The position numbers and the translations under genes are program-made. Positions 1-8,681 of a stretch of 64,000 nucleotides of DNA are shown here, piece after piece (the stretch's first letter is position 1; the number at the start of each line of letters is the position of its first letter). This DNA is from Catenulispora pinisilvae. GTDB lineage: Bacteria; Actinomycetota; Actinomycetes; Streptomycetales; Catenulisporaceae. The notes below the pieces were generated by a model that worked only from the letters and a program-made list of their open reading frames with translations, ran no database searches and was not told where the DNA came from. The stretch is taken from assembly GCF_015356865.1 (NCBI RefSeq), contig NZ_JAAFZA010000030.1, forward strand, positions 1 through 64,000. Direction: 5' to 3'.

Positions 1-74
1 GGTCTGAACTGAGCGCTGGGCGATCCCGTCCGCGCCCCGCCCGCGCGCCCCATCCGCGCCCCGCCCGAGACCGC
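1..74. other. GC-rich flank with a 15-bp direct repeat
   Basis: Non-coding stretch downstream of the leftward ABC exporter gene. A 15-bp sequence, TCCGCGCCCCGCCCG, occurs twice (29-43 and 53-67), 24 bp apart. No hairpin or promoter is evident. Confidence 0.5.
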
Positions 75-2084
75 TCAGCCGCCGGCCGGGACCGAGGCTT
101 GCGCGCTGCCGTCCGCACTCGTGCTCGACGATCCTGTGTGAGCGGCGCCGGGCCGGTCCCCGTTCTCAAAGCTCTGCCGCTGCAAGCGATAAGCCTGCGC
201 GTACCACCCATCGCCGGCGACCAACTCCGCGTGCGTGCCCTCCTCGGCGACCACCCCGTCGGCGAACACGTAGATGTAGTCCGCGCACTCCGCCACGTTG
301 CCGAGGCGGTGCGTGATCATCACTATCGTGCCGCCGTACTCGCGCAGCTGCCGGTAGAACGCCGCCTCGGCCGCGGCGTCCAGGCTCGACGTCGGCTCGT
401 CGGCGATCACCAGGGACGCGCGCCGGAAGAAGCCGCGCGCCAGCGCCAGGCGCTGCCACTGGCCGCCGGACACCGACAGGCCGCCGGTGAGGCTGCGTTC
501 CAGCAGCGTGTCGTAGCCGCGCGGCAGGGCGCTGATGAAGCTGTGGGCGCCGGCGCGCTGGGCCGCCTGCTCGACGCGCTCCGGTTCGGGCGGGGCCGTC
601 CACTCGCCGATCCGGATGTTCTCCCCGGCGGTGAACGGGAAGCGGGTGTGGTCCTGGTCGATGAACGCGATCCGGGAGCGCAGCGTCTCGACGTCCATCT
701 CCGCGCTGTCGACGCCGTCCCAGCTGATCCGTCCGGTATCGGGCAGATACAGCCGCGCCAGCAATTTCGCCATCGTTGTCTTCGCGGCGCCGTTCTCCCC
801 CACGAACGCGACCACCTGCCCGCGCCGCACCCGCAGCGAGACGCCCGCGACCGCCGGTTTCGCGGCCCCCTGATACGTGAATCCCACGTCCTCGGCGACG
901 ATCTCCGCGAAATCCGCCGGCGCCGTCTCGCGGCCGATCGGCGGCAGGTGCCCGGCGGCGTCGGCGCAGAACGAGCGGTAGTCCTCCAGATACAGGCCCT
1001 CGGCATACAGATCGTTGATATCCATCGCCAGGCTGAGCAGCGCCTGCTGCACCCGGCTCACCGCCAGGTACGCCGTCCCGCCGACCGCCAGCGGGATCGC
1101 CTGCCGCCACAGCAGCAGCGCCAGCACCGCGTAGACGACCCCGGTGAAGAACCCTGCGATGGCGTTCCCCGCCACCATGCTCATGGTCTCGGCGCGGACC
1201 AGTCGCAGCCGCTCGGTCAGGTAGGCGTTGGTGAGCTTGCGATACCGCTCGACCAGATACCCGGACAACGACAGCGCTCGCACGGCCGCGGCCGAACCCG
1301 TCGTCGTGGACATCTGGATCAGCAGGTTCTGCCGACGCCGGCCCTCCACCCACCGCACGAAGACCTTGTAGTCCAGGCGCGCCACCCGCACCGCCGCCCA
1401 CCACCGCGGCACCACCGACAACAACAGCAGCGGCACCAGCACCGGATGCAGGACCGCGAGCACGCCGGCCACGCCGGCCAGCGTCGCAAGGCTCTGCAAC
1501 ACCTGCTGGGTGACCATCACCATGGTGCGCGCCGAGATGGACCCGCGCTCGGCCCGCTGCGAGGCGTCCACCCAGTCCGCCTTGTCGAACGCGACCAACT
1601 CGGCGCGCGTGCACAGCTCCTGCAACCGGATCGTCGCCCGGGCGTCCATCATCGGCCCCAACTGCTGCGCGAACGCCTTGGCCATCGAGTCGCACAGCGA
1701 CCGCGAGGCGGTCAGGACCAGTACCAGGACCATCGACGGCAGCGCCGCCCGGATCCGGTCCGGTGTGGCCCCGGCCCCGAACAGCGGCGCGAGGACGTCG
1801 GTGGTGGCGTAGAGGCTGAAGGCCCCGGCCACCGCGGACGCGGTCTGCACCACCAGCAGGGCCACGGTGCGGGCCTTGGACGCCTCGGCCGCCAACCGGA
1901 TCGACGTCACGATCAACAGCGGCAGCCGGCGCGCCACGGTGCGGTACTTGGTCCCCGCGGTGTCGATGTACCCGGCTTCCCAGCCGTCCGGGTCCGCCGC
2001 CATGTCGTCGACCGCGGTCACCGCCACCGCGTCGACGTCGAACGCCTTGGTCATCCGCCGCCAGAGCCGAGCCCATCGCGCCAT
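75..2084 (-). CDS. ABC exporter half-transporter (membrane plus ATPase) with altered Walker A
   Basis: Encodes 669 aa with the order transmembrane domain (about residues 50-370) then nucleotide-binding domain (about 395-640), the layout of a type IV ABC exporter half-transporter that works as a dimer. The ATPase keeps a Q-loop (FIDQD), a signature VSGGQ, Walker B LVIADEPT and the H-loop ITHR. Walker A reads GENGAAKTT, so the glycine just before catalytic Lys435 is Ala434 (codon GCG). That glycine is nearly invariant in ABC ATPases, so activity may be reduced. The C-terminal 35 residues are Ser/Gly/Ala-rich and probably disordered. Start is the ATG at 2084; no partner subunit lies beside it. 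Substrate cannot be told from sequence. Confidence 0.9.
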   Translation of the reverse strand: MARWARLWRRMTKAFDVDAVAVTAVDDMAADPDGWEAGYIDTAGTKYRTVARRLPLLIVTSIRLAAEASKARTVALLVVQTASAVAGAFSLYATTDVLAPLFGAGATPDRIRAALPSMVLVLVLTASRSLCDSMAKAFAQQLGPMMDARATIRLQELCTRAELVAFDKADWVDASQRAERGSISARTMVMVTQQVLQSLATLAGVAGVLAVLHPVLVPLLLLSVVPRWWAAVRVARLDYKVFVRWVEGRRRQNLLIQMSTTTGSAAAVRALSLSGYLVERYRKLTNAYLTERLRLVRAETMSMVAGNAIAGFFTGVVYAVLALLLWRQAIPLAVGGTAYLAVSRVQQALLSLAMDINDLYAEGLYLEDYRSFCADAAGHLPPIGRETAPADFAEIVAEDVGFTYQGAAKPAVAGVSLRVRRGQVVAFVGENGAAKTTMAKLLARLYLPDTGRISWDGVDSAEMDVETLRSRIAFIDQDHTRFPFTAGENIRIGEWTAPPEPERVEQAAQRAGAHSFISALPRGYDTLLERSLTGGLSVSGGQWQRLALARGFFRRASLVIADEPTSSLDAAAEAAFYRQLREYGGTIVMITHRLGNVAECADYIYVFADGVVAEEGTHAELVAGDGWYAQAYRLQRQSFENGDRPGAAHTGSSSTSADGSAQASVPAGG

Positions 2085-2269
2085 CCGACCAGTCTCGCCG
2101 ACCCGCGGTGAATCGTCGAACCCTTACATCGTCGCGGTGGCTCCTGCACGAACTGTGCGCGGAAATCTGCGCGGAACTGATTGAAACTGACCCTTCCCAA
2201 ACACTTGCGCACGGCGCTCGCGCTTCTTACGGTGACTCCGCGAGATCAGTCCTCTCTCTCGGAGGTGAG
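2085..2269. promoter_or_regulatory. Divergent intergenic region, ABC exporter / alpha-galactosidase
   Basis: 185 bp between two divergent genes, so it should hold both promoters. The only clear signal is the ribosome-binding site GGAGGTG at 2261-2267, just before the ATG at 2270. I see no convincing palindromic operator. Confidence 0.45.
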
Positions 2270-4510
2270 ATGTCCCTTACCGTCCCCCACCGGCGGCTGT
2301 TCGGCGCCGTCGCCGCGGCCGTGATGGTGTTCGGCGTGCTCAGCGCCGCCGCACCCGCGGTCTCGGCGAACGCCGGAACCCCGGAGCCGGCCACCACCGG
2401 CACTGCCATTACCGGCACTGCCGCCACCAGCACCGCCGCCACCCCGGCGATCAACACCCACCCCTCCTACAACGGCCTGTCGCTGACCCCGCCGATGGGC
2501 TTCAACGACTGGGCCGGCTTCGAGTGCAACAGCCAGATGAACGAGGCGCTGTTCACCAAGACCGCCGACGAGATCGTGTCCCTGGGCCTGAACAAGCTCG
2601 GCTACGACTACGTCAACATCGACGACTGCTGGATGCAGAAGACCCGCGACGCCAACGGCAACCTGCAGGTCGACGCCACCCGCTTTCCGCACGGCCTGAA
2701 GTGGCTCGGCGACTACATCCACAGCAAGGGCCTCAAGTTCGGCATCTACGAGGACGCCGGCTACAACACCTGCCAGGGCGCGGCCGGCAGCTACGGCCAC
2801 TTCCAGCAGGACGCGGACCTCTACGCCTCCTGGGGCGTGGACTACCTCAAGCTCGACTACTGCTACGAGCCGATGGATCAGTTCCCGGGTAAGACCGAGA
2901 GCCAGGTCGCGCAGATCGTCTACACCGAGGCCAGCCAGGCGCTGCTGAACACGCACCGCCCGATGCAGTTCTCCGAGTCGGCCCCGGCCTACGTCTGCTG
3001 CTCCGGCCCGGACTTCACCAACGAGCTGACGTGGCTCTACCAGCACGGCAACCTGTGGCGCTTCGGCTCGGACATCTACGACGCCTGGCCGAGCGTGCTG
3101 GAGAACTACAGCGAGGACAACACGCCGGGCCTGGCGCAGTGGGCCGGCCCCGGGCACTGGAACGACGCGGACATGCTGGAAGTCGGCAACGGCGGCCTGA
3201 CGCCGACCGAGGAGCAGACCCAGATGACGCTCTGGTCGGAGATGGCCTCGCCGATCCTGTTGTCCACCGACCTGTCGAAGCTGACACCGACCGAACTCGG
3301 GATCGTGTCGAACCCCGACGTCGTGGCCGTGGACCAGGACAAGCTCGGCGCGCAGGGCACGATCGTGCAGTCCGGCACCGGCTACGACGTCCTGGCCAAG
3401 CCGCTGGCGAACGGCGACGTGTCGGTCGTGTTGTTCAACAAGGGCGACACCGCGCAGACCGTCACGACCAACGCCGCGACCATCGGACTGCCGGCCCACG
3501 ACGCGCCGTTCCGGCTGACCGACTTGGTGAGCAAGGCCGTGAGCGCCAGTGACGGCACGATATCCGCGGCCCTGGCGCCGCACGCGACCGTCATCTACCG
3601 CGTCCACCGCGGAGCCGACAAGCACCTGCCGATCCACACAGCGGCCACGATCAGCTCCTCGCCGCTCGTCGCCGGCGTCCCGACTCCGGTGACCGTCTCG
3701 CTCGGTGACTACGGCTACTTCGACGCCCAGCAGCCCTCGGTCACGCTGAAGCTGCCGACCGGCTGGACCGCCACGCCGAACTCGGCGCGGTTGAAGAACG
3801 TCAAGCCGGGCACGTCCGCGACCGCCACGTTCACCGTCACCGCGAGCGCACCCCCGCCGGGCAAGGTGACGACGACGCTGACCGCGTCCGTCGGCTACCG
3901 CGACCGCGGGTCGCCGGCGACCGACCGGGCGGACCTGTCCAACGTCACCAACACCCCGTTCCCGACGCTGGCCGGCGCGTTCAACAACATCGCGATCAGC
4001 GACGAGAGCAACCCGGCGCCGGGCAACTTCGACGGGAACGGCGACAGCTACTCCGCCCAGGCGCTCGCCGCGGCGGGAGCCACGCCGGGGGCCACGATCA
4101 AGGCCCAGGGCGCGACGTTCACCTGGCCGTCCGCGGCGGCCGGGACGAACGACAACGTGGCGGGCAGCGGGGTCATGGTGGACCTCAGCGGGCAGGGTTC
4201 CAAGCTCGGCTTCCTCGGCTCGGAGGCCGGCTTCGACACCGACACGGTCACCGTGACCTACACAGACGGCACGTCGACCAGCGCCAGCCTCGGATTCCCG
4301 AACTGGTGCTGCGACTCGCCGACCGATCACGGCGCCACCACGGCGCTGGTCACCGACCATCGGAACACGCCGAGCGGACCGGCGAACTTCGGGACCGACT
4401 ACGACGTGTTCTACAACTCGATCCAGATCGACGCCTCGAAGACGGTGAAGACCGTGACCGTGCCGAACGACGCGGCGATTCACATCTTCGCGATGGCTGT
4501 TCAACCCTGA
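2270..4510 (+). CDS. Secreted alpha-galactosidase, GH27, with C-terminal accessory domains
   Basis: 746 aa, predicted to release terminal alpha-galactose from oligo- and polysaccharides outside the cell by a retaining mechanism. A Sec signal peptide (residues 1-33) is followed by a Thr/Ala linker. The GH27 barrel starts at LTPPMGFNDW; the nucleophile is probably Asp196 in YLKLDYC and the acid/base Asp268 in WRFGSDI. After a beta-sandwich to about residue 450 come a NEW3/NPCBM-associated-like region (about 455-560) and a 150-residue C-terminal domain with GNFDGNGDSYSAQ, a module common on actinobacterial glycosidases. The start is chosen from the GGAGGTG site and signal peptide. Monocistronic: a hairpin follows the stop. 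Confidence 0.93.
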   Translation: MSLTVPHRRLFGAVAAAVMVFGVLSAAAPAVSANAGTPEPATTGTAITGTAATSTAATPAINTHPSYNGLSLTPPMGFNDWAGFECNSQMNEALFTKTADEIVSLGLNKLGYDYVNIDDCWMQKTRDANGNLQVDATRFPHGLKWLGDYIHSKGLKFGIYEDAGYNTCQGAAGSYGHFQQDADLYASWGVDYLKLDYCYEPMDQFPGKTESQVAQIVYTEASQALLNTHRPMQFSESAPAYVCCSGPDFTNELTWLYQHGNLWRFGSDIYDAWPSVLENYSEDNTPGLAQWAGPGHWNDADMLEVGNGGLTPTEEQTQMTLWSEMASPILLSTDLSKLTPTELGIVSNPDVVAVDQDKLGAQGTIVQSGTGYDVLAKPLANGDVSVVLFNKGDTAQTVTTNAATIGLPAHDAPFRLTDLVSKAVSASDGTISAALAPHATVIYRVHRGADKHLPIHTAATISSSPLVAGVPTPVTVSLGDYGYFDAQQPSVTLKLPTGWTATPNSARLKNVKPGTSATATFTVTASAPPPGKVTTTLTASVGYRDRGSPATDRADLSNVTNTPFPTLAGAFNNIAISDESNPAPGNFDGNGDSYSAQALAAAGATPGATIKAQGATFTWPSAAAGTNDNVAGSGVMVDLSGQGSKLGFLGSEAGFDTDTVTVTYTDGTSTSASLGFPNWCCDSPTDHGATTALVTDHRNTPSGPANFGTDYDVFYNSIQIDASKTVKTVTVPNDAAIHIFAMAVQP

Positions 4511-4523
4511 CACAGCTGGGATC

Positions 4524-4560
4524 GCGGCGCCGTCGGCCCTTCCGGGTCCGGCGGCGCCGC
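4524..4560 (+). terminator. GC hairpin after alpha-galactosidase
   Basis: Perfect 9-bp arms GCGGCGCCG / CGGCGCCGC (4524-4532 and 4552-4560) with further inner pairing GGCCC/GGGTC. It lies 14 bp after the stop. No U-tract follows, as is usual for actinomycete terminators. Confidence 0.6.
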
Positions 4561-4611
4561 ATCAGTATGCTGTCGGTCAAACTGAATCGTCGGCATCGGG
4601 GGATGAGCAGC

Positions 4612-6429
4612 ATGGTCGGGGAAGACTCCGGGAGCGCGGTGCCCTGGCCCGTGCCGGAACAGGCGGTGGCGGTCGAGGCGTTCGCCGAGGGCGCCGCCGA
4701 TCCGCTGTCGATGCACCCCTACGCCGAGGTCCTGGCCGACATGGCCGTCGCCCGGCAGACGCCCACCCCGCTGTCGGTACTCATCGACGGTCCGTGGGGC
4801 TCGGGCAAGACCACTCTGACCCACATGATCCAGGCCGAGGTCGCCAGGCACCCCGGGCCCTGGCCGCAGCAGCATGTCTTCGTCACCTTCGACGCCTGGG
4901 CCAACGAGGACGCCGCCGACCTCGGCGCCGCAGTCGCCGCGTCGGTCATGCGCGAAGCCGGCCGCCACCGGCGACTGGCGGTCCGGTTCCTGAGCCCGTT
5001 GCCGGCCCGTCTGCTGCCGTTGCAGCGCCGAGCGGCGCGCGCGGCGGCCATCTACGGTCCGGCAGCGCTGGTGGCGCTGATCATGGCTCGCTGGCAGTCC
5101 GCGGCCCACCTGGTCCTGTCCGTCTTCCACAGCCATGCCGGCCAGGCCTCGACCGCCGGCAACGCCGGCGCCCACCTGGCGTCCGGCACCATCGGATTCC
5201 TGTTCGCGGCCTACTTCCGGCAGTTGCTTCAGCTCCCCGGGCTGCGCGACGCGGAGAGGTGGGTGAAGGCGCCGGCGGAAGTCGCGGGCACCGGCGACGT
5301 CGACACGGTGGCCCGGCAGATCCGCGACCTGCTGGGCCAGGCCCTGCGCGGCCGCCGGCGCCTGGTGCTGGTCGTGGACAACCTGGACCGCTGCAACCGC
5401 ACGAAGGCGCTACAGATCTGCGACACCATCAGCCACCTGATCGAGGCACCGGGGGTGATCTGCTTCGTGGCCGCCGACGCCGGGGAGCTGCGGGCGGCGG
5501 TGGCCGAGCGGCTGCGGCTGGCCGACGACGATCCGGACAACCGCGACGAGGCAGACGCGTTGCTGGACAAGATGTTCTCGCTGCGGCTGCGGCTGCCGGA
5601 GATGTCTTCGGACCGGTTGTGGGAGATGATCGCGCACCCGCCGGGCGACCACCCCGCCACGGTGCGCCGCATCCGGCGCGGAGTGCGGCGGCGCATTGCG
5701 CGCGCGGCGTCCGAAGCTTTGGCGGCCACGGCGCGCAGACACGACGGCGCGGCGAACCTGACGCCCGGCACCCTGGCGGAGATGACGGAGGCGCTGTGCT
5801 CGAACGCCGCGTGGTCCCGGAACTCCTGGCGGGTCAATCCCGCCGACGCCGAGATGCTGGCCGGCGTCGACCTCACCTGGCTGGGGCAGGCAGCGCCCAG
5901 TCACCACGGCGACCTGTTCTCCGTCGAGATCCGCCGGGCGACCCGTTTCTACTTCCTGAACTCCGCCGAGCGCCTTGTCAAGCTGGACGACGGCATCAAG
6001 CCCTGGCTCCGGCTGCCGCCCCGGCGCGCCAAGCGGCTCTACAACCACGCCCGACTGCTGTACGCGCTGAGCCTGAGCCGCGGCGTGCTCGGCTCGAGCG
6101 TCACGCCACGCGACATCGGGCTGTGGGCGGTGCTGTCGGACACCTGGCCGGGCGCGGCGGATGTGATCGCGCGCAACAACGAGGACCTGCGCGCGCTAGT
6201 CCGGAACCGCGCATTGACCGACAAGGACCGTGAGGAAGGCCTGGAGCTGATCCTGGAGTCGTTCAAGCTGTCCCAGCGCGAGCTGCGCGAGTCGAAGGCG
6301 TTCCTGGTCAAGCTCGTCAGGGCCGGGGATTTCGATGCCTTCGTGCTCGCGGTCCCGGAGCTCGCGGACCTGCTTCCGTTTCAACGGGATGTTGAGGATT
6401 CCTCACACTCGGGGCCGGGTCCCGTTTAG
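4612..6429 (+). CDS. KAP family P-loop NTPase, membrane-anchored
   Basis: 605 aa. Walker A GPWGSGKTT lies at about residues 59-67 and the Walker B strand LVLVVDNLDR at about 251-260. Two hydrophobic segments (about 143-170 and 188-206) sit between them, the inserted membrane hairpin that is diagnostic of KAP ATPases. The family includes vertebrate Kidins220 and the phage T7 exclusion protein PifA; bacterial members have been linked to phage exclusion, but most are uncharacterised. No defence gene is adjacent, so a defence role is only possible. Start: ATG 4612 has GGGGG nine bases upstream; the in-frame ATG at 4603 lies directly against that run and is less likely. Confidence 0.85.
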   Translation: MVGEDSGSAVPWPVPEQAVAVEAFAEGAADPLSMHPYAEVLADMAVARQTPTPLSVLIDGPWGSGKTTLTHMIQAEVARHPGPWPQQHVFVTFDAWANEDAADLGAAVAASVMREAGRHRRLAVRFLSPLPARLLPLQRRAARAAAIYGPAALVALIMARWQSAAHLVLSVFHSHAGQASTAGNAGAHLASGTIGFLFAAYFRQLLQLPGLRDAERWVKAPAEVAGTGDVDTVARQIRDLLGQALRGRRRLVLVVDNLDRCNRTKALQICDTISHLIEAPGVICFVAADAGELRAAVAERLRLADDDPDNRDEADALLDKMFSLRLRLPEMSSDRLWEMIAHPPGDHPATVRRIRRGVRRRIARAASEALAATARRHDGAANLTPGTLAEMTEALCSNAAWSRNSWRVNPADAEMLAGVDLTWLGQAAPSHHGDLFSVEIRRATRFYFLNSAERLVKLDDGIKPWLRLPPRRAKRLYNHARLLYALSLSRGVLGSSVTPRDIGLWAVLSDTWPGAADVIARNNEDLRALVRNRALTDKDREEGLELILESFKLSQRELRESKAFLVKLVRAGDFDAFVLAVPELADLLPFQRDVEDSSHSGPGPV

Positions 6430-6434
6430 CCTTC

Positions 6435-7244
6435 ATGACTATGACCACCGCCTTTCACCGCAGACGACTCGCCTACTGGGGCGCGGCCGCCGCCGCGTTG
6501 GTATTGACCGGCGGGGCGATCGCCGTGGCCGAGCAGGCTTCGGCCACCGGCACGTCCGCCTCGGGAGCGTCTGCCGCCGGCTCGTCCTCCTCTGGTACGT
6601 CCTCCTCTGGCGCGTCCTCCACTGGGAAGGTGCTCTGGAAGCCGAACACCACGGTCGGGCCCACGTCGTTCGCCTCGGTGCAGTGCGCGACCGGGAACTT
6701 CTCCGTCGTCACCAGCGGGAAGGGCAAGGTCTGGCAGGCCTACCAGGCGGCCGGCCAGGAGCGCTGCGAGGCGCTGGGCCCGGTGCTGACCGACGGGCAG
6801 ACCTTCTACGTCGGCTGGTCGTCGAAGGTGGCCATCGACGACAGCAACGACCGCTACATCTTCCAGCTCAAGTGCGACCCCAGCACCGGCACCGCGAACC
6901 ACCCGATCGAGATCGACGCGACCGACGGCCGGGTGCGGTTGCAGGAGTGGGACACCAAGCATGTGGCGCACCCGATCTGGACCGCGCCGATCGCGAACAA
7001 CCAGTGGCACTCCTACGCGCTGAAGATCCACCTGGGGCGCACCGACGGGACCATCGACCTCTGGTACGACGGCAAGAAGCAGACGTTCAGCACCGGGTCG
7101 GGGACGTTCACCGGGACCACCTACGACGGCAGCAGTGACTACCTGAAGTGGGGCTCGTACCACCCCTCGTCGGGGGCCGCGTACAACACCTTCACCAGCC
7201 CGACGATGGCGACGACGTTGCAGTTGGCGACCGCGGGATCGTAA
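6435..7244 (+). CDS. Secreted polysaccharide-lyase-like jelly-roll protein
   Basis: 269 aa, six bases after the KAP stop. An N-terminal signal with RRR, a hydrophobic core and a cleavage-like AEQASA region is followed by a Ser/Gly linker of about 35 residues made of short SSSGTSSSGAS-like repeats, then a beta-rich domain of about 210 residues. The motifs YIFQLKCD, NNQWHSYALKIH and GTIDLWYDGKK fit the heparin lyase I / glucuronan lyase-like concanavalin fold (Pfam Polysacc_lyase family). Predicted to bind or cleave acidic polysaccharide outside the cell. Substrate unknown; two conserved cysteines may form a disulfide. Confidence 0.7.
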   Translation: MTMTTAFHRRRLAYWGAAAAALVLTGGAIAVAEQASATGTSASGASAAGSSSSGTSSSGASSTGKVLWKPNTTVGPTSFASVQCATGNFSVVTSGKGKVWQAYQAAGQERCEALGPVLTDGQTFYVGWSSKVAIDDSNDRYIFQLKCDPSTGTANHPIEIDATDGRVRLQEWDTKHVAHPIWTAPIANNQWHSYALKIHLGRTDGTIDLWYDGKKQTFSTGSGTFTGTTYDGSSDYLKWGSYHPSSGAAYNTFTSPTMATTLQLATAGS

Positions 7245-7316
7245 GGGGCTCACACAGACCCGGCGGGCGGAGGTGCGGGCGGGCACCTTCGCTCGCCACT
7301 CTCGGCCCTGTTCAGC

Positions 7317-7332
7317 ACGGATACGTTTCCGT
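7317..7332. promoter_or_regulatory. LacI-type operator upstream of the LacI gene
   Basis: ACGGATACGTTTCCGT is a 16-bp palindrome centred on ACGT with one mismatched pair. It lies 53 bp before the LacI-family ATG. CG-centred palindromes of this size are the usual targets of LacI/GalR proteins, so autoregulation is inferred. Confidence 0.55.
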
Positions 7333-7384
7333 CCGACCATCTGATGATCTATCGCAGCGGACTGTCTTCCGCTATGGTCACTTC

Positions 7385-8422
7385 ATGGTGGACATCCGCG
7401 AGCTGGCCCGCCTCAGCGGCGTCTCCCCCGCGACCGTCTCGCGCGCGCTCAACGACCGTGCCGAGGTGAGCCCGGAGACCCGGCGGCGGATCCTGGAGAT
7501 GGCCGAGCGGCTGGGCTACTCCCCGAACCAGCCGGCCCGGACCCTGGTGCGGCGCCGGTCGGACATGATCGGGCTGATCTGGGACACCGGCTACACCAAC
7601 CAGGACCGGCGGCACCCCTTCCTGCTGGACCTGTTCGTCGGGATCAAGCAGACGCTGGCCGAGTCCGGCTACCACCTGATGGTCCTGTCCACAGCGGACG
7701 CGGCCAGCCCCGAGGACGTCGGCCTCTACCTGCGGGCCGCCCAGCAGCACAGCCTGGCCGGCGTCATCATGATGGGCGTGGAGGCGACCCACCCGGCGAT
7801 CACCGCCATGGTCGACTCGGGCACCCCGTGCGTCGCCATCGACTTGCCGCTCTACCGCAACCGCACGACGTACGTCACCTCCGACAACCCGGCCGGCGCC
7901 GCGACCGCCGTCCGCCACCTGCACTCCCTGGGCCACACCGCGATAGCCACCATCACCGGTCCACTGAGCCTGATGCCGGCCACCGAACGCCTGGCCGGCT
8001 ACCACGCCGAAATGGCCCGCCTGGGCCTCACCCCGGACCCGCGGCACATCGTCGCCGGCGACTTCTTCCTCACCAGCGGCTACGAAGCAGCCCGCCAACT
8101 GATCAGCCTGCCCAACCCGCCCACCGCCATCTTCGCCGCCGGCGACGAAATGGCCATCGGCGCCCTGCACGCCCTGGCCGACGCCGGCCTGCGCGCCCCG
8201 CAGGACATCGCGGTGGTCGGCTTCGACGACATCGAGGCGGCGGCACTGGTACGCCCGACACTGACAACGGTCGCGCAGGACCGCGTGGCGCTCGGCGCCG
8301 GCGCCGTCGAGGCACTGGTGGACGCACTGGACGGCGAGGTCGCCTCGGCGCACGCGCCGCTGCACGTGGCGACGCGGTTGGTGGTGCGGGGGTCTTGTGG
8401 GGCGAAGGTGCTGGCGGGGTAG
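7385..8422 (+). CDS. LacI/GalR family transcriptional regulator
   Basis: 345 aa. The first 50 residues form a LacI helix-turn-helix with hinge (IRELARLSGVSPATVSRALN, then RLGYSPNQPARTL), followed by a periplasmic-binding-protein-like effector domain with the family motifs AIFAAGDEMAIGALHAL and VVGFDDIEAA. Predicted dimeric repressor responding to a sugar or sugar derivative. Start chosen at the ATG that begins the helix-turn-helix (MVDIRE). The nearest carbohydrate genes are the secreted lyase-like protein just upstream and the GH27 enzyme at 2.3-4.5 kb, which are candidate targets. An operator-like palindrome lies upstream at 7317-7332. Confidence 0.92.
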   Translation: MVDIRELARLSGVSPATVSRALNDRAEVSPETRRRILEMAERLGYSPNQPARTLVRRRSDMIGLIWDTGYTNQDRRHPFLLDLFVGIKQTLAESGYHLMVLSTADAASPEDVGLYLRAAQQHSLAGVIMMGVEATHPAITAMVDSGTPCVAIDLPLYRNRTTYVTSDNPAGAATAVRHLHSLGHTAIATITGPLSLMPATERLAGYHAEMARLGLTPDPRHIVAGDFFLTSGYEAARQLISLPNPPTAIFAAGDEMAIGALHALADAGLRAPQDIAVVGFDDIEAAALVRPTLTTVAQDRVALGAGAVEALVDALDGEVASAHAPLHVATRLVVRGSCGAKVLAG

Positions 8423-8423
8423 A

Positions 8424-8604
8424 GCTTGCGCGGGTGGGGTTCGCGGCTACCCCGCTGCACATGCGGCAAACCGCCGACGGCATCCTCGACGCCGAATACC
8501 GCCTGATCGACCCGGGCACCCACATGATGCCCCTGGAACAGCCCGACGCGCTCGCCGCCGAACTGGAGCGGTTCCGGCTCGGCACCGAGAATAGGCGCCC
8601 CTGA
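8424..8604 (+). pseudogene. C-terminal remnant of an alpha/beta hydrolase
   Basis: A short open segment directly after the LacI stop encodes LIDPGTHMMPLEQPDALA followed by ELERFRLG. This is the characteristic end of an alpha/beta hydrolase: the catalytic His in GTH(M), then the PLEQPDALAAEL helix. The nucleophile elbow and core are absent, so this is a broken gene of at most 60 codons. An ATG at 8461 could start a 47-aa peptide, but no good ribosome-binding site is seen. It suggests a deletion joined the LacI gene to a hydrolase tail. Confidence 0.6.
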
Positions 8605-8681
8605 CAGGGGCTCAGCGGGCTGCCCAAGGTGCGGTTGATACAAGGCAACGGTGCGGCCGGGCACGCTCCAGGTCCGGAGAG

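Noticed and set aside
99-2111. Long open frame on the plus strand over the ABC exporter, and many similar long antisense frames through the window
   Set aside because: High GC leaves few stops in other frames; the products are Arg/Ala/Gly-rich with no domain, while the opposite frame is a clear ABC exporter.
4612-7244. A phage-defence island around the KAP NTPase
   Set aside because: No restriction, toxin-antitoxin, CBASS or Cas gene is near; neighbours are secreted carbohydrate proteins.
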